From an uncultured Erysipelotrichales bacterium (GTDB lineage: Bacteria; Bacillota_I; Bacilli_A; Erysipelotrichales; Coprobacillaceae), in the NCBI GenBank assembly GCA_910579135.1, contig CAJTTM010000039.1, positions 1-22,008 of the forward strand: a stretch of DNA of 22,008 nucleotides, in the 5' to 3' direction. The notes under the pieces are model-generated. The model was given only the letters and a program-made list of their open reading frames with translations, had not been told where the DNA came from and ran no database searches. Positions 6,982-14,386 of the stretch are shown here, piece after piece. The position numbers were made by a program, and so were the translations under genes. Every line of letters begins with the position of its first letter. The first letter of the stretch is position 1.

Positions 6982-7767
6982 TGTTAACACCTCCTTATAA
7001 AATAATACGGAAAACAAAACACCAAATACTGATTCTAAACTTAATAGAATTGATGCATTACATTCACTTGTCATTTGTTGTCCTACAGTTTGAAACAACA
7101 TACATAATCCTGTTGCAAAAAAAGCAAGATAAAACAATTGAAAGAAAATATCAGATTTAATTTGTGAGATGATCGTTAGATCTTCAAAACATAAAGCAAT
7201 AACAAAGGAACATATGGTACTTGCATAAAATTGAATAACAGTAAAGGCTCTACCATCACATTGATGAGAAAATTTCTTTATAAAGATAATCTGTAGTGCA
7301 TAAAAAAATCCACCTATCAATGTTAATAAATCACCTAAGTTCATACTCAATTGATCATCTAATGAAACAAAGCCTATTCCTATTATACATAAAAAAGCAG
7401 CTATAAAATGATAAGAATCAGGTCTTTTCTTTTCAAAGAACCAAATGAGAAAAGGAACAATTGCACAATAAACTGCAGTTAAAAAGGCATTTTTACCTGG
7501 AGTTGTCAGTGCTAGACCTTTTGTTTGAACGTAATAAGCGATAAACAAACATGTTCCACATATAAATCCACCTTTAATATTTTCTTTAGTTACTTGTTTT
7601 AATGGTTTATAAAACATTATTGATAAAATCACTGACGCTAGAAAAAATCTAACAAATAATAGTACACTAGGTGTAAGAAAATCAACTGCATTTTTCATTA
7701 CTATAAATGAGCTCCCCCAAATAAAAGCTGCACTTAATAGCATCAAAGGTCCTAAATATTTCTTCAT
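5659..7767 (-). CDS. EamA/DMT transporter fused in frame to a D-Ala-D-Ala carboxypeptidase
   Basis: This is a single 702-codon frame. Residues 1-282 form a ten-helix drug/metabolite (EamA) transporter, with the W-G-S-S-F motif near 17-21 and two EamA halves. Residues 310-600 form a penicillin-binding-protein-5 type DD-carboxypeptidase that would trim cell-wall stem peptides. Its nucleophile motif is S345-M-T-K348, the second motif is S405-G-A (S-G-N is usual), and the third is K513-T-G515. Residues 290-308 look like a carboxypeptidase signal peptide. In the fusion they could act as an eleventh helix that places the enzyme outside. A final membrane anchor spans about 668-690, with a basic tail. 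Normally these are two proteins. A strong internal ribosome site before codon 263 suggests the enzyme may also be made separately. The gene follows the ileS terminator. Confidence 0.85.
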   Translation of the reverse strand: MKKYLGPLMLLSAAFIWGSSFIVMKNAVDFLTPSVLLFVRFFLASVILSIMFYKPLKQVTKENIKGGFICGTCLFIAYYVQTKGLALTTPGKNAFLTAVYCAIVPFLIWFFEKKRPDSYHFIAAFLCIIGIGFVSLDDQLSMNLGDLLTLIGGFFYALQIIFIKKFSHQCDGRAFTVIQFYASTICSFVIALCFEDLTIISQIKSDIFFQLFYLAFFATGLCMLFQTVGQQMTSECNASILLSLESVFGVLFSVLFYKEVLTLKIVIGFIIIFIAIIISQTKLSFLHKSSKIAIILCVLFSGITASHVKADTTMSVSAPYAYVLDVSTNQTLYSKNADVKIYPASMTKVMTALVALDYMKDMDTVVSVDKVDLEGLWEAGASVANFEVGEKVNYSDIIHGILLPSGADACRVAARVLFGSEEKMVKEMNKKASQLNLKQTHFMNTTGLHDNNHYTTVSDMAIITKTALKNQFFKKVFSTRYYRTQTTNRYMASSILKFHWHSRANITHIIGCKTGFTNQAKSCLTALVQSQNHDIVCVFAKEKSSGDYVEDARRVKNYCQANYKEETLFKSGTDFETINIKDGVKEKYTITVPSDIKVLVKTNENTEDYVLEYIGKKEVVAPTVKNEKIGKLNLKYKDQVLSSYDVKMNEFIEETDFAKLVRFFKAYSLYIIIGLVLILACFIRWRIRVNRKMRNHKNRKKY

Positions 7768-7777
7768 TTTATCTTCC

Positions 7778-7811
7778 CTAAAAAGAAATGGTAGGTAAAA
7801 CTACCATTTCT
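7778..7811 (-). terminator. Rho-independent terminator of ileS
   Basis: The 10-bp perfect stem GAAATGGTAG/CTACCATTTC (7785-7794 with 7801-7810) with a six-base loop is followed by a short T run on the minus strand. It overlaps the ileS TAG and ends 17 bases before the next start at 7767, so some read-through into that gene is plausible. Confidence 0.75.
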
Positions 7812-10596
7812 ATTTCTTTAATACTCTTGCACAACGTGGACATAATTCTCCAACCATTTCTTCTTTATCAAAATAGTTCCAACATCTTGGACATTGCTCA
7901 CCAACAAATTTTTCAGCTTTAATATAAGCACTATCAAATTCTTCTAATCCATCAGTTTCACTCACAACTTCTACTTTTGCGACAATAAATAATTGGGCTA
8001 ATGAAGGAATTAATTCTTTCATATCTTGATATTCATCTTTTAAGCAGATTGTTAATTTTGCTTCCATGTTAGATTTAATCACTTTTTCAGCTCTTAATTC
8101 TTCCATAGATTTTAAAGCATCTTTTCTTAAATTTAAGAATTTTTCATAATATGCTACAATCACATCACTATCTTTGATCTCTAATTGACTTGGATAATCT
8201 TCTAAGAATACTGATTCCTTCTTATCTTCATCACAATCAAAATGATCATGCAATTCTTCTGCAGTAAAGACTAAGATAGGAGAAAGTAATTTCATCATCA
8301 TTTTGGCATTATAATATAATACAGTTTGTACTTGTCTTCTTCTTAAACTATTTGCTTCTTCAAGATATAAAATATCTTTTGTAAAGTCCATATAAAATGC
8401 ACTTAATAAGTTAGTAAAATAATTTAATACTAATTGGTTAGCTTCTGAGAAATCATATCTATCCATAGCATTCTCATATCCTGAAACTAATTCATTCAAT
8501 TTTGCTAGAATAAACTTATCTACACCTTCTAAAGTATCAACATCTACTAAATCACTTGATTTAAAATCATTTAAGTTTCCTAATACGAATCTCATTGTAT
8601 TTCTAATCTTACGATAACTTTCTGAAATACCTTTCATAATCTCATCACTGATACGAACATCAGATTGATATGCAACTGAAGTTGCCCATAATCTTAAAAT
8701 ATCAGCTCCATATTGATTAACAACTTTAATTGGATCAACTGTATTTCCTAAAGATTTAGACATCTTATTTCCTTTACCATCTAAAACAAATCCATGTGAT
8801 AATACAGTTTTATATGGTGCACAACCATAAACAGCAGTTCCAACAATTAATGATGAGTTAAACCACCCACGATATTGGTCACTACCTTCAAAATATAAAT
8901 CTACTGGATAACGATATCCTCTTTCTCTCATACATCCTGTATGTGATGATCCAGAGTCAAACCATACATCCATAATATCTTTTTCTTTTTTATAGATACC
9001 ATTTGGTGAATGTTCATTTGTATATCCTTCTGGTAATAAGAATTTTTCATCTTTTTCAAACCAAATGTTTGATCCATATTCTCTAAATAAATTAGAAATA
9101 TGTTTAAAAACTTTTTCCTCAACAATTGGAGTTCCATCTTCACAATAGATAATAGGAATTGGTACACCCCATGTTCTTTGTCTTGAAATACACCAGTCAC
9201 CACGATCTCTAATCATGTTATAAATACGAACATGACCCCATTCATTTAACCATTCTACCCCATCAATTTCACTTAATAGTTTTTCTCTAATCTTATCAAT
9301 TGAACAGAACCATTGAGCAGTTGCTCTAAAGATAACAGGTTTTTTAGTACGCCAATCATGTGGATAACTATGTGTAATCCATTCCATATGTAATAGGACA
9401 CCTAATTCGTCCAATTTTAATGTAACAATCTTATTAGCACTATCTACTTTATTTCCATCTTTATCTTTTGTATCTTCCATTGTATGATGCCCAACTAAGA
9501 AATCACCAGCTTCTTCCATCATGAAACCTTGTTCATCAACTGGACATAATGGTTCTAAACCATATTTTTGAGCAACGATAAAATCGTCAACACCATGACC
9601 ACCAGCTGTATGTACACATCCAGTACCTGCTTCATCAGTAACATGATCTCCTAAGATAATTAATGATGTACGATCATAATATGGTGCTAATCCTGTAAAA
9701 GGATGATAAGTTGTAATATTTTCTAATTCACTACCTTTATATCTTGCGATAATGTCACGTTTTTCTAATTTGAATTTATCACATAATTCATCTAACTTAG
9801 ATTCTAAGAATAATAATTTTCCTTTTTCGCTGTCAACAACACAATAATCTAAATTCGCATTTAAACAGATTGCATGATCTGCAGGAATTGTCCATGGAGT
9901 TGTTGTCCAAATAACGAAGTTAACATCATTATCTAAAATACCTTTTCCATCTGCAACTTGGAATTTCACATAAATTGTAGGTGATTTAATATCATGATAT
10001 TCAATTTCTGCTTCAGCTAAAGCTGATTCACTTGAATAAGACCAATATACTGGTTTCTTACCTTTATAAATCAATCCATCCATAGCCATTTTTGCAAAGA
10101 CATCAATTTGATTAGCTTCAAATTCTGGATTAAGTGTTAAATATGGATGATCATAATCTGCAAATGTTCCTACTCTTAAACATTGTTCTTTTTGTTTTTC
10201 AACTTGTTTTAATGCATATTCATAACATTTTTTTCTAAATTCTGCAGTAGACATAGCTTTTCTGTTTACACCTAGTTTTTGAATTGCATTTTCAATCGGT
10301 AATCCATGTGTATCCCATCCTGGAATATATGGAGTATATAATCCCATCATATTTTTGTAACGGCTGATAACATCTTTGATAACTTTGTTTAACATATGTC
10401 CAGTATGCATATTTCCATTTGCATAAGGAGGACCATCATGGAATACAAAATCATCATGACCTTCATTTTGTTTAATAACCTTGTTGTACATGTCTGTTTC
10501 TTTCCATCTTTCGACATACTTAGGTTCTTTTTTTGGGAGATTCCCTCTCATCTCAAAATTTGTTTTTGGCATTAATAACGTATCTTTATAATTCAT
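7810..10596 (-). CDS. ileS: Isoleucyl-tRNA synthetase
   Basis: This cytoplasmic class I aminoacyl-tRNA synthetase charges tRNA-Ile. It is full length at 928 residues. The HIGH motif appears as H64-T-G-H67 after D-G-P-P-Y-A-N-G, and K611-M-S-K-S615 is the second ATP-site signature. The editing (CP1) domain lies between, with the T-T-T-P-W-T-I-P block. Four cysteines at the C-terminus (902, 905, 919, 922) form the zinc-binding end typical of the bacterial type 1 enzyme. AAGGGTGG precedes the ATG. The gene sits behind an isoleucine-type T-box leader and downstream of divIVA, and ends at a terminator. Confidence 0.98.
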   Translation of the reverse strand: MNYKDTLLMPKTNFEMRGNLPKKEPKYVERWKETDMYNKVIKQNEGHDDFVFHDGPPYANGNMHTGHMLNKVIKDVISRYKNMMGLYTPYIPGWDTHGLPIENAIQKLGVNRKAMSTAEFRKKCYEYALKQVEKQKEQCLRVGTFADYDHPYLTLNPEFEANQIDVFAKMAMDGLIYKGKKPVYWSYSSESALAEAEIEYHDIKSPTIYVKFQVADGKGILDNDVNFVIWTTTPWTIPADHAICLNANLDYCVVDSEKGKLLFLESKLDELCDKFKLEKRDIIARYKGSELENITTYHPFTGLAPYYDRTSLIILGDHVTDEAGTGCVHTAGGHGVDDFIVAQKYGLEPLCPVDEQGFMMEEAGDFLVGHHTMEDTKDKDGNKVDSANKIVTLKLDELGVLLHMEWITHSYPHDWRTKKPVIFRATAQWFCSIDKIREKLLSEIDGVEWLNEWGHVRIYNMIRDRGDWCISRQRTWGVPIPIIYCEDGTPIVEEKVFKHISNLFREYGSNIWFEKDEKFLLPEGYTNEHSPNGIYKKEKDIMDVWFDSGSSHTGCMRERGYRYPVDLYFEGSDQYRGWFNSSLIVGTAVYGCAPYKTVLSHGFVLDGKGNKMSKSLGNTVDPIKVVNQYGADILRLWATSVAYQSDVRISDEIMKGISESYRKIRNTMRFVLGNLNDFKSSDLVDVDTLEGVDKFILAKLNELVSGYENAMDRYDFSEANQLVLNYFTNLLSAFYMDFTKDILYLEEANSLRRRQVQTVLYYNAKMMMKLLSPILVFTAEELHDHFDCDEDKKESVFLEDYPSQLEIKDSDVIVAYYEKFLNLRKDALKSMEELRAEKVIKSNMEAKLTICLKDEYQDMKELIPSLAQLFIVAKVEVVSETDGLEEFDSAYIKAEKFVGEQCPRCWNYFDKEEMVGELCPRCARVLKK

Positions 10597-10621
10597 TGTG
10601 CCACCCTTTCCTTTCTTATTC

Positions 10622-10818
10622 TCTAAATAAAAAAGCCGTCCACAAAGGACGACTAGCGCTATACCACCTTTATATCATAAGATATCCACTTTAACGCAGT
10701 GTAACGATTTTTCCTACTTTTTTCAGAAAAACACTCAAGAGTGATACATCATAGACTTTCCTCACTTCTTTTCACCAACCCGAAGCTCTCTATCAGTTCC
10801 ATCTATAAACAGTCTCTT
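10622..10818 (-). promoter_or_regulatory. Isoleucine T-box leader with terminator
   Basis: This is a tRNA-sensing leader of ileS. The T-box sequence AAGGTGGTATAGCG lies at 10657-10670, and its UGGU (10663-10666) complements the ACCA end expected of tRNA-Ile. The terminator stem GTCGTCC/GGACGGC (10647-10653 with 10635-10641) is followed by a U-tract at 10625-10634. The alternative antiterminator pairs the AAAGG of the T-box with CCUUU inside the terminator arm. The likely specifier codon is AUC at 10745-10743, followed by the usual A. The leader begins immediately at the divIVA stop, so it acts as an intergenic attenuator unless a promoter lies inside divIVA. Confidence 0.92.
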
Positions 10819-11247
10819 TCATCGATTTTTGTTTTCTTCTTCTATTAAACTAAAAATTTCAGATTTGTCAATAGTTTCAAGCATATCTTCTTGCATTTTC
10901 ACAACATTTTTTCTAAAATCAATAGCTTCTTTCTTAAACAAATCAATATCTTCATGCAAACTTCTTACATACTCCATTGATTCCTTTAATATCATATTTG
11001 CATTTCGCTTTGCTTTTTCTATTAAATTACTTGCTTCTTTTAATGCCAATCTAGCAATCTCTTCATTTGTTTTTTCATGAATATCAACTTTATGAGCAAG
11101 TGATGCATTTTGAGTCTTAATATCTTCAAGCTCTTCTTTCATCTTCTCAATTAATTTTTCTTGAATATCTAACTTCTCTTGATACTCTTTTAAACAATCA
11201 TCTACTTCTTTTTTGTTATAACCATGAAACTGCTTTTTAAAACTCAC
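10819..11247 (-). CDS. divIVA: DivIVA family cell-pole/division protein
   Basis: DivIVA is a coiled-coil scaffold that recognises negatively curved membrane at poles and septa and, in spore formers, helps anchor the chromosome. The N-terminal lipid-binding signature F-x-x-Q-F-H-G-Y-N-K-K-E-V-D-D-C-L is clear. Heptad-rich coiled coil follows from about residue 25 to 125. At 142 residues it is a little shorter than the Bacillus protein (164). The start is GTG at 11247, with GAGGTG six bases upstream at 11254-11259. An earlier in-frame start would add 23 residues read from the ylmH tail. It starts 11 bases after the ylmH stop. The ileS T-box begins at its stop. Confidence 0.9.
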   Translation of the reverse strand: MSFKKQFHGYNKKEVDDCLKEYQEKLDIQEKLIEKMKEELEDIKTQNASLAHKVDIHEKTNEEIARLALKEASNLIEKAKRNANMILKESMEYVRSLHEDIDLFKKEAIDFRKNVVKMQEDMLETIDKSEIFSLIEEENKNR

Positions 11248-11257
11248 AAAATCCACC

Positions 11258-12010
11258 TCACTTATAAAAATAACCACTAACAACATGATTAGATTGTCTT
11301 GTTGTTCTCTGTTCATCCACTAATTTGACACGACCGTGTTTTCTTAGAGAAATTATATCATTATTATGGCATAAAAAACTAACTTCTGCAACTTCTTTAT
11401 GATTAACTTTTACATATCCTGAGCTAATATACGATTTGACTTTTGATCTTGGAACACCAAATAATACAGAAATCAACTTATCTATCCTAAAACTTGATAC
11501 AATAAATGTTTTTTGAACATATTCTCTTTTAATTTCTATCTCTTCTTCTATCTCTTTTAAATGAATCTTAGATTTTTTTATTTGTAATAAATGTTCTTTT
11601 ATATAATGGTAACTTTGTTTTGTACAAGCAAAACATATTCTCCCTTTATCATCAATATCACCTATACAGTTTCTTTCAATTCCTAAATTCATTAATGCTC
11701 CTAATATATCTTTATGTAAAAGTTTTCCAAAATGATCATTATAGATAATCTCTACAACAATAATTTCAAAATCATTCTTTTCAATCTCATAAAAATTAGG
11801 ACAGATTATCATTCTTTTATTTTCACTATTAACAAAGCCACCATATTCTAAACACTTTATTTCACCTTGACCTACTACTTTTCTTACTATATCAATCTCA
11901 TGGGGATTTAAAAACTTTGTAAGAATAAGTCTTTGCTTATATAAAGCCTGATCACAATAATCAAGGACTTTCTTGACAAAGACTTCATCCCCCTTAAAAT
12001 GTTCTAACAT
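11258..12010 (-). CDS. ylmH: YlmH family S4-domain RNA-binding protein
   Basis: This 250-residue protein has the YlmH layout: an N-terminal alpha/beta region, then a C-terminal S4 RNA-binding domain at about 170-230 (F-R-I-D-K-L-I-S-V-L-F, P-R-S-K-V-K-S-Y-I-S-S-G-Y-V-K-V-N). In Bacillus, YlmH binds stalled 50S-peptidyl-tRNA complexes in ribosome rescue; it is also genetically linked to division through this gene cluster. The ATG at 12010 is preceded by an in-frame TTG. Neither has a recognisable Shine-Dalgarno. Instead a terminator-type hairpin and its T run end only a few bases before the ATG, so expression probably depends on read-through from sepF. Confidence 0.9.
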   Translation of the reverse strand: MLEHFKGDEVFVKKVLDYCDQALYKQRLILTKFLNPHEIDIVRKVVGQGEIKCLEYGGFVNSENKRMIICPNFYEIEKNDFEIIVVEIIYNDHFGKLLHKDILGALMNLGIERNCIGDIDDKGRICFACTKQSYHYIKEHLLQIKKSKIHLKEIEEEIEIKREYVQKTFIVSSFRIDKLISVLFGVPRSKVKSYISSGYVKVNHKEVAEVSFLCHNNDIISLRKHGRVKLVDEQRTTRQSNHVVSGYFYK

Positions 12011-12041
12011 CAAAAAAGAAGTATTAGCTAAGCTAATACTT
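12011..12041 (-). terminator. Hairpin with U-tract between sepF and ylmH
   Basis: The perfect 10-bp stem AAGTATTAGC/GCTAATACTT (12019-12028 with 12032-12041, three-base loop) is followed on the minus strand by CTTTTTTG, which runs straight into the ylmH start codon. The upstream arm contains the sepF stop. It looks like an intrinsic terminator or attenuator within the cluster. Confidence 0.7.
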
Positions 12042-12468
12042 AATCCTCATCTTCAGAATCATCCATTGTGATATTTCCAGAAACCCCAATATTCTTAGGT
12101 GTACATAAGAAAATTTTTGGCCCAATTTGTTGAATATCACCTTCAATAGCGTAAATAACACCACTTAAGAAATCAATAACTCTTTTTGCTTGTTCCTTTT
12201 GTAAACGGTGTAAATTCACTACAGCAGCTCTTTTTTGTTTTAAAAAGTTTGCAATATCTTGTGTTTCTCCATATGCCCTTGGTTCAAACAAAATTAAATG
12301 ACTATCTTTATTTGCATTTAATGCTTTCATAGCATCACTTGTACGACTTGATTTCGCCTTTTCAAATAAACTTGTCTTACCTGCTGTTTCTTCAGTATCT
12401 ATTTCAACATCATTATCATATTCTTCTGCATCTTCTTCTTCAAAAAACCATTTCTTTACTTTATCCAT
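12040..12468 (-). CDS. sepF: Cell division protein SepF
   Basis: SepF forms rings that align and tether FtsZ filaments to the membrane during septation. The 142-residue product starts M-D-K-V-K-K-W-F-F (amphipathic membrane-binding helix). An acidic linker follows to about residue 45, then the SepF core with L-I-L-F-E-P-R-A-Y, I-A-N-F-L-K-Q-K-R-A-A-V-V-N-L, R-V-I-D-F-L-S-G and a final beta region. AAGGAGG lies 10 bases before the ATG at 12468. A longer frame to 12594 would add a hydrophobic 42-residue leader that is really the promoter region. A candidate extended -10 lies upstream. Confidence 0.93.
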   Translation of the reverse strand: MDKVKKWFFEEEDAEEYDNDVEIDTEETAGKTSLFEKAKSSRTSDAMKALNANKDSHLILFEPRAYGETQDIANFLKQKRAAVVNLHRLQKEQAKRVIDFLSGVIYAIEGDIQQIGPKIFLCTPKNIGVSGNITMDDSEDED

Positions 12469-12499
12469 AGATATTAGTCCTCCTTCTACTTCTTTGTTT

Positions 12500-12505
12500 A
12501 TTATA
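12500..12505 (-). promoter_or_regulatory. Candidate extended -10 promoter of sepF
   Basis: TATAAT preceded by TGT (TGnTATAAT) lies about 30 bases upstream of the sepF start. No convincing -35 is seen. It would allow vegetative transcription of sepF-ylmH-divIVA-ileS separately from the sporulation genes upstream, which makes biological sense for division genes. Confidence 0.5.
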
Positions 12506-12583
12506 ACATAACTTATAAAACAAAAAAAGAGTGAATACAACGATAATTTAATAATTTTCTTAAAATTTGATAAATAAGTATAT

Positions 12584-12609
12584 GAAACCATCATCTATAT
12601 GATAGTTTC
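12584..12609 (-). other. Eleven-pair hairpin at the ylmC 3' end
   Basis: GAAACTATCAT and ATGATGGTTTC pair with one G-U and a four-base loop across the ylmC stop. No U-tract follows, so it is more likely a 3'-end stabiliser or weak pause than a full terminator. Confidence 0.45.
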
Positions 12610-12849
12610 CTCACAATCAATATCTACTAATATTACATCTTCTCCTATATTAATAATTCTATCTACTGGAATAATAATACAGGGAGGACCTTTAAAAAAA
12701 CAAATTAGTTTAAATAATGAAAATTTTTCTACAATTAAAGCTTGAATCGTTTTACAAACAGGGTCAATTTCAATATCACTAATATATCCAATCTTACCTC
12801 CTGTTTTCATATTAATAACATCTTTTCTTTGCATACAAATAAAACGCAT
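12595..12849 (-). CDS. ylmC: YlmC/YmxH family PRC-barrel protein
   Basis: This 84-residue protein has the PRC-barrel-like fold of the YlmC/YmxH family, often annotated as a sporulation protein of unknown mechanism. The pattern R-K-D-V-I-N-M-K-T-G-G-K-I-G-Y-I-S-D-I-E-I-D is characteristic, followed by V-P-V-D-R-I-type I-I-P-V-D-R-I and I-G-E-D-V-I-L-V. GGTGATG precedes the ATG. It sits between sigG and sepF, its usual position in clostridial-type genomes. Biochemical role is unknown. Confidence 0.85.
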   Translation of the reverse strand: MRFICMQRKDVINMKTGGKIGYISDIEIDPVCKTIQALIVEKFSLFKLICFFKGPPCIIIPVDRIINIGEDVILVDIDCEETII

Positions 12850-12879
12850 ATCATCACCATTCTATTATATGTCTTATTT

Positions 12880-13653
12880 TTAAATATATTTCTGTAATCT
12901 TTTCAATGCTTGTTTTTCAATACGTGAAACTTGAGCCTGAGAAATAAATAGCTCATCTGCAATTTCACTTTGCGTTTGTCCTTCATAATATCTTTGTCTA
13001 ATAATTAAATTTTCTTTTTCATCTAAATGTTTAAGGGCATTACTTAAATCTAATTTATTATTAACTTCTTTATAATTATTCCTTGTATCTTTGATTTGAC
13101 TTTCTAAATCAACACTAGTTCCATCATTTTGTATTTCTTGAGACAGAGAAGTAACTGAATATGTCGATCCAATGGCTTCTAACAATAATTCTCTACTTAT
13201 TGATAACTTATTAGAGATTTCTTCGATTGTTGGTTCTCTATTGTTTTCTTTTGTAAATTCATCTGTATACATAAGGGCTTTATAGGCTATATCTCTTAAA
13301 GATCTTGGTATTCTCATTGGTGAATTATCTCTTAAATATCTTTTGATTTCCCCTATGATAAGAGGGACCGCATATGTAGAAAAGCGTAGATCTAATGTAA
13401 CATCAAAATGATCTATCGCTTTTATTAATCCAATAATACCAACTTGAAATAAATCATCTAGATTATCTATTCTTTGATGATATTTTTGGACTAATGATAA
13501 GACTAATTTTAAATTTGCATATATTAATCGTTCTTTAATCTTTTCATCCTTAGTTTTTGTATAATCACTTAACAATTCCATCATTTGTTGATGATTTAAT
13601 TTTTCACATTTATTTATATCAAATCCATTAAGTTCTACTTTGTATTTTGACAT
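12880..13653 (-). CDS. sigG: RNA polymerase sporulation sigma factor sigma-G
   Basis: Sigma-G is the late forespore sigma factor; it directs spoVA, small acid-soluble protein and germination genes. At 257 residues it has region 2 (L-V-L-S-L-V-Q-K-Y, D-D-L-F-Q-V-G-I-I-G-L-I-K-A-I-D, R-F-S-T-Y-A-V-P-L-I-I-G-E-I-K-R-Y-L-R-D), the S-P-M-R-I-P-R-S-L-R segment, region 3 and the region 4 helix-turn-helix (Q-T-Q-S-E-I-A-D-E-L-F-I-S-Q-A-Q-V-S-R-I-E). The ATG at 13653 has GGAGTGAG upstream. A GTG three codons earlier would overlap that site. It follows sigE by about 43 bases. The spoVA operon in the same window is an expected target. Confidence 0.95.
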   Translation of the reverse strand: MSKYKVELNGFDINKCEKLNHQQMMELLSDYTKTKDEKIKERLIYANLKLVLSLVQKYHQRIDNLDDLFQVGIIGLIKAIDHFDVTLDLRFSTYAVPLIIGEIKRYLRDNSPMRIPRSLRDIAYKALMYTDEFTKENNREPTIEEISNKLSISRELLLEAIGSTYSVTSLSQEIQNDGTSVDLESQIKDTRNNYKEVNNKLDLSNALKHLDEKENLIIRQRYYEGQTQSEIADELFISQAQVSRIEKQALKRLQKYI

Positions 13654-13696
13654 GACTCTCACTCCTCATCAAGAGTTTAGCCAACATCTTTAGACA

Positions 13697-14386
13697 TTAT
13701 TCATCATTAAGTTTAGTTCTTAATTTCTTTATGATCTTTTTTTCTAAGCGAGAGATATAAGATTGTGATATCCCTAAGATTTCAGCGACATCTTTTTGTG
13801 TTAATTCATCATTTCCTACCAATCCATATCTCATCATTAATATTTGTTTTTCTCGGGGGTTTAATTTTTCTAAAGCTTGATAAAACTTTTCTTTATGATC
13901 ATTATGTTCTATTTCTCCTTGTACTATATCATCATCAGTACCAACTATATCTGATAAGAGTAATTCATTTCCATCATAATCAACATTTAAGGGTTCATCT
14001 AAAGATATTTCTTGTCTAACTTTGTTATTTTTTCTTAAAAACATTAATATTTCATTTTCAATACATCTTGAAGCATAAGTTGCTAGTCTTATATTTTTAT
14101 CTAAGTTAAATGTATTCACAGCTTTAACAAGTCCTATTGTTCCAATACTAATTAAATCTTCAATTGTTCCACAAGGAATTGAATCATATTTTTTTGCGAC
14201 ATAAACAACTAATCTTAAATTATGTTCTATTAATAATTGTTTTGCATATTCATCTCCTGATTGAAGTTTTTTTAAAGCCATTTCTTCTTCTTTCCCCTTT
14301 AGAGGGGCAGGCAAAATATCATGCCTGCCTATATAATATAAACTTTTCTTTTGAAAAAACCATTCTTTTAAACGATTGAGTATCAT
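13697..14386 (-). CDS. sigE: RNA polymerase sporulation sigma factor sigma-E (pro-form)
   Basis: Sigma-E is the early mother-cell sigma factor, made as an inactive precursor and trimmed by SpoIIGA. Region 2 is almost invariant (R-L-V-V-Y-V-A-K-K-Y, I-E-D-L-I-S-I-G-T-I-G-L-V-K-A-V-N-T-F-N, R-L-A-T-Y-A-S-R-C-I-E-N-E-I-L-M), then S-L-D-E-P-L-N-V-D-Y-D-G-N-E-L-L-L-S-D and region 4 (T-Q-K-D-V-A-E-I-L-G-I-S-Q-S-Y-I-S-R-L-E). The product has 229 residues. The ATG at 14386 has GGAGG upstream and overlaps the spoIIGA stop (ATGA). The N-terminal pro-segment before L-Y-Y-I-G is about 15 residues, roughly half the length in Bacillus subtilis. Confidence 0.96.
   Translation of the reverse strand: MILNRLKEWFFQKKSLYYIGRHDILPAPLKGKEEEMALKKLQSGDEYAKQLLIEHNLRLVVYVAKKYDSIPCGTIEDLISIGTIGLVKAVNTFNLDKNIRLATYASRCIENEILMFLRKNNKVRQEISLDEPLNVDYDGNELLLSDIVGTDDDIVQGEIEHNDHKEKFYQALEKLNPREKQILMMRYGLVGNDELTQKDVAEILGISQSYISRLEKKIIKKLRTKLNDE

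Noticed and set aside
12469..12594. Hydrophobic 42-residue N-terminal extension of SepF
   Set aside because: The extension lacks a ribosome site, while the inner ATG has AAGGAGG and the family-typical M-x-K-V-K-K-W start. The region instead contains a promoter-like sequence.
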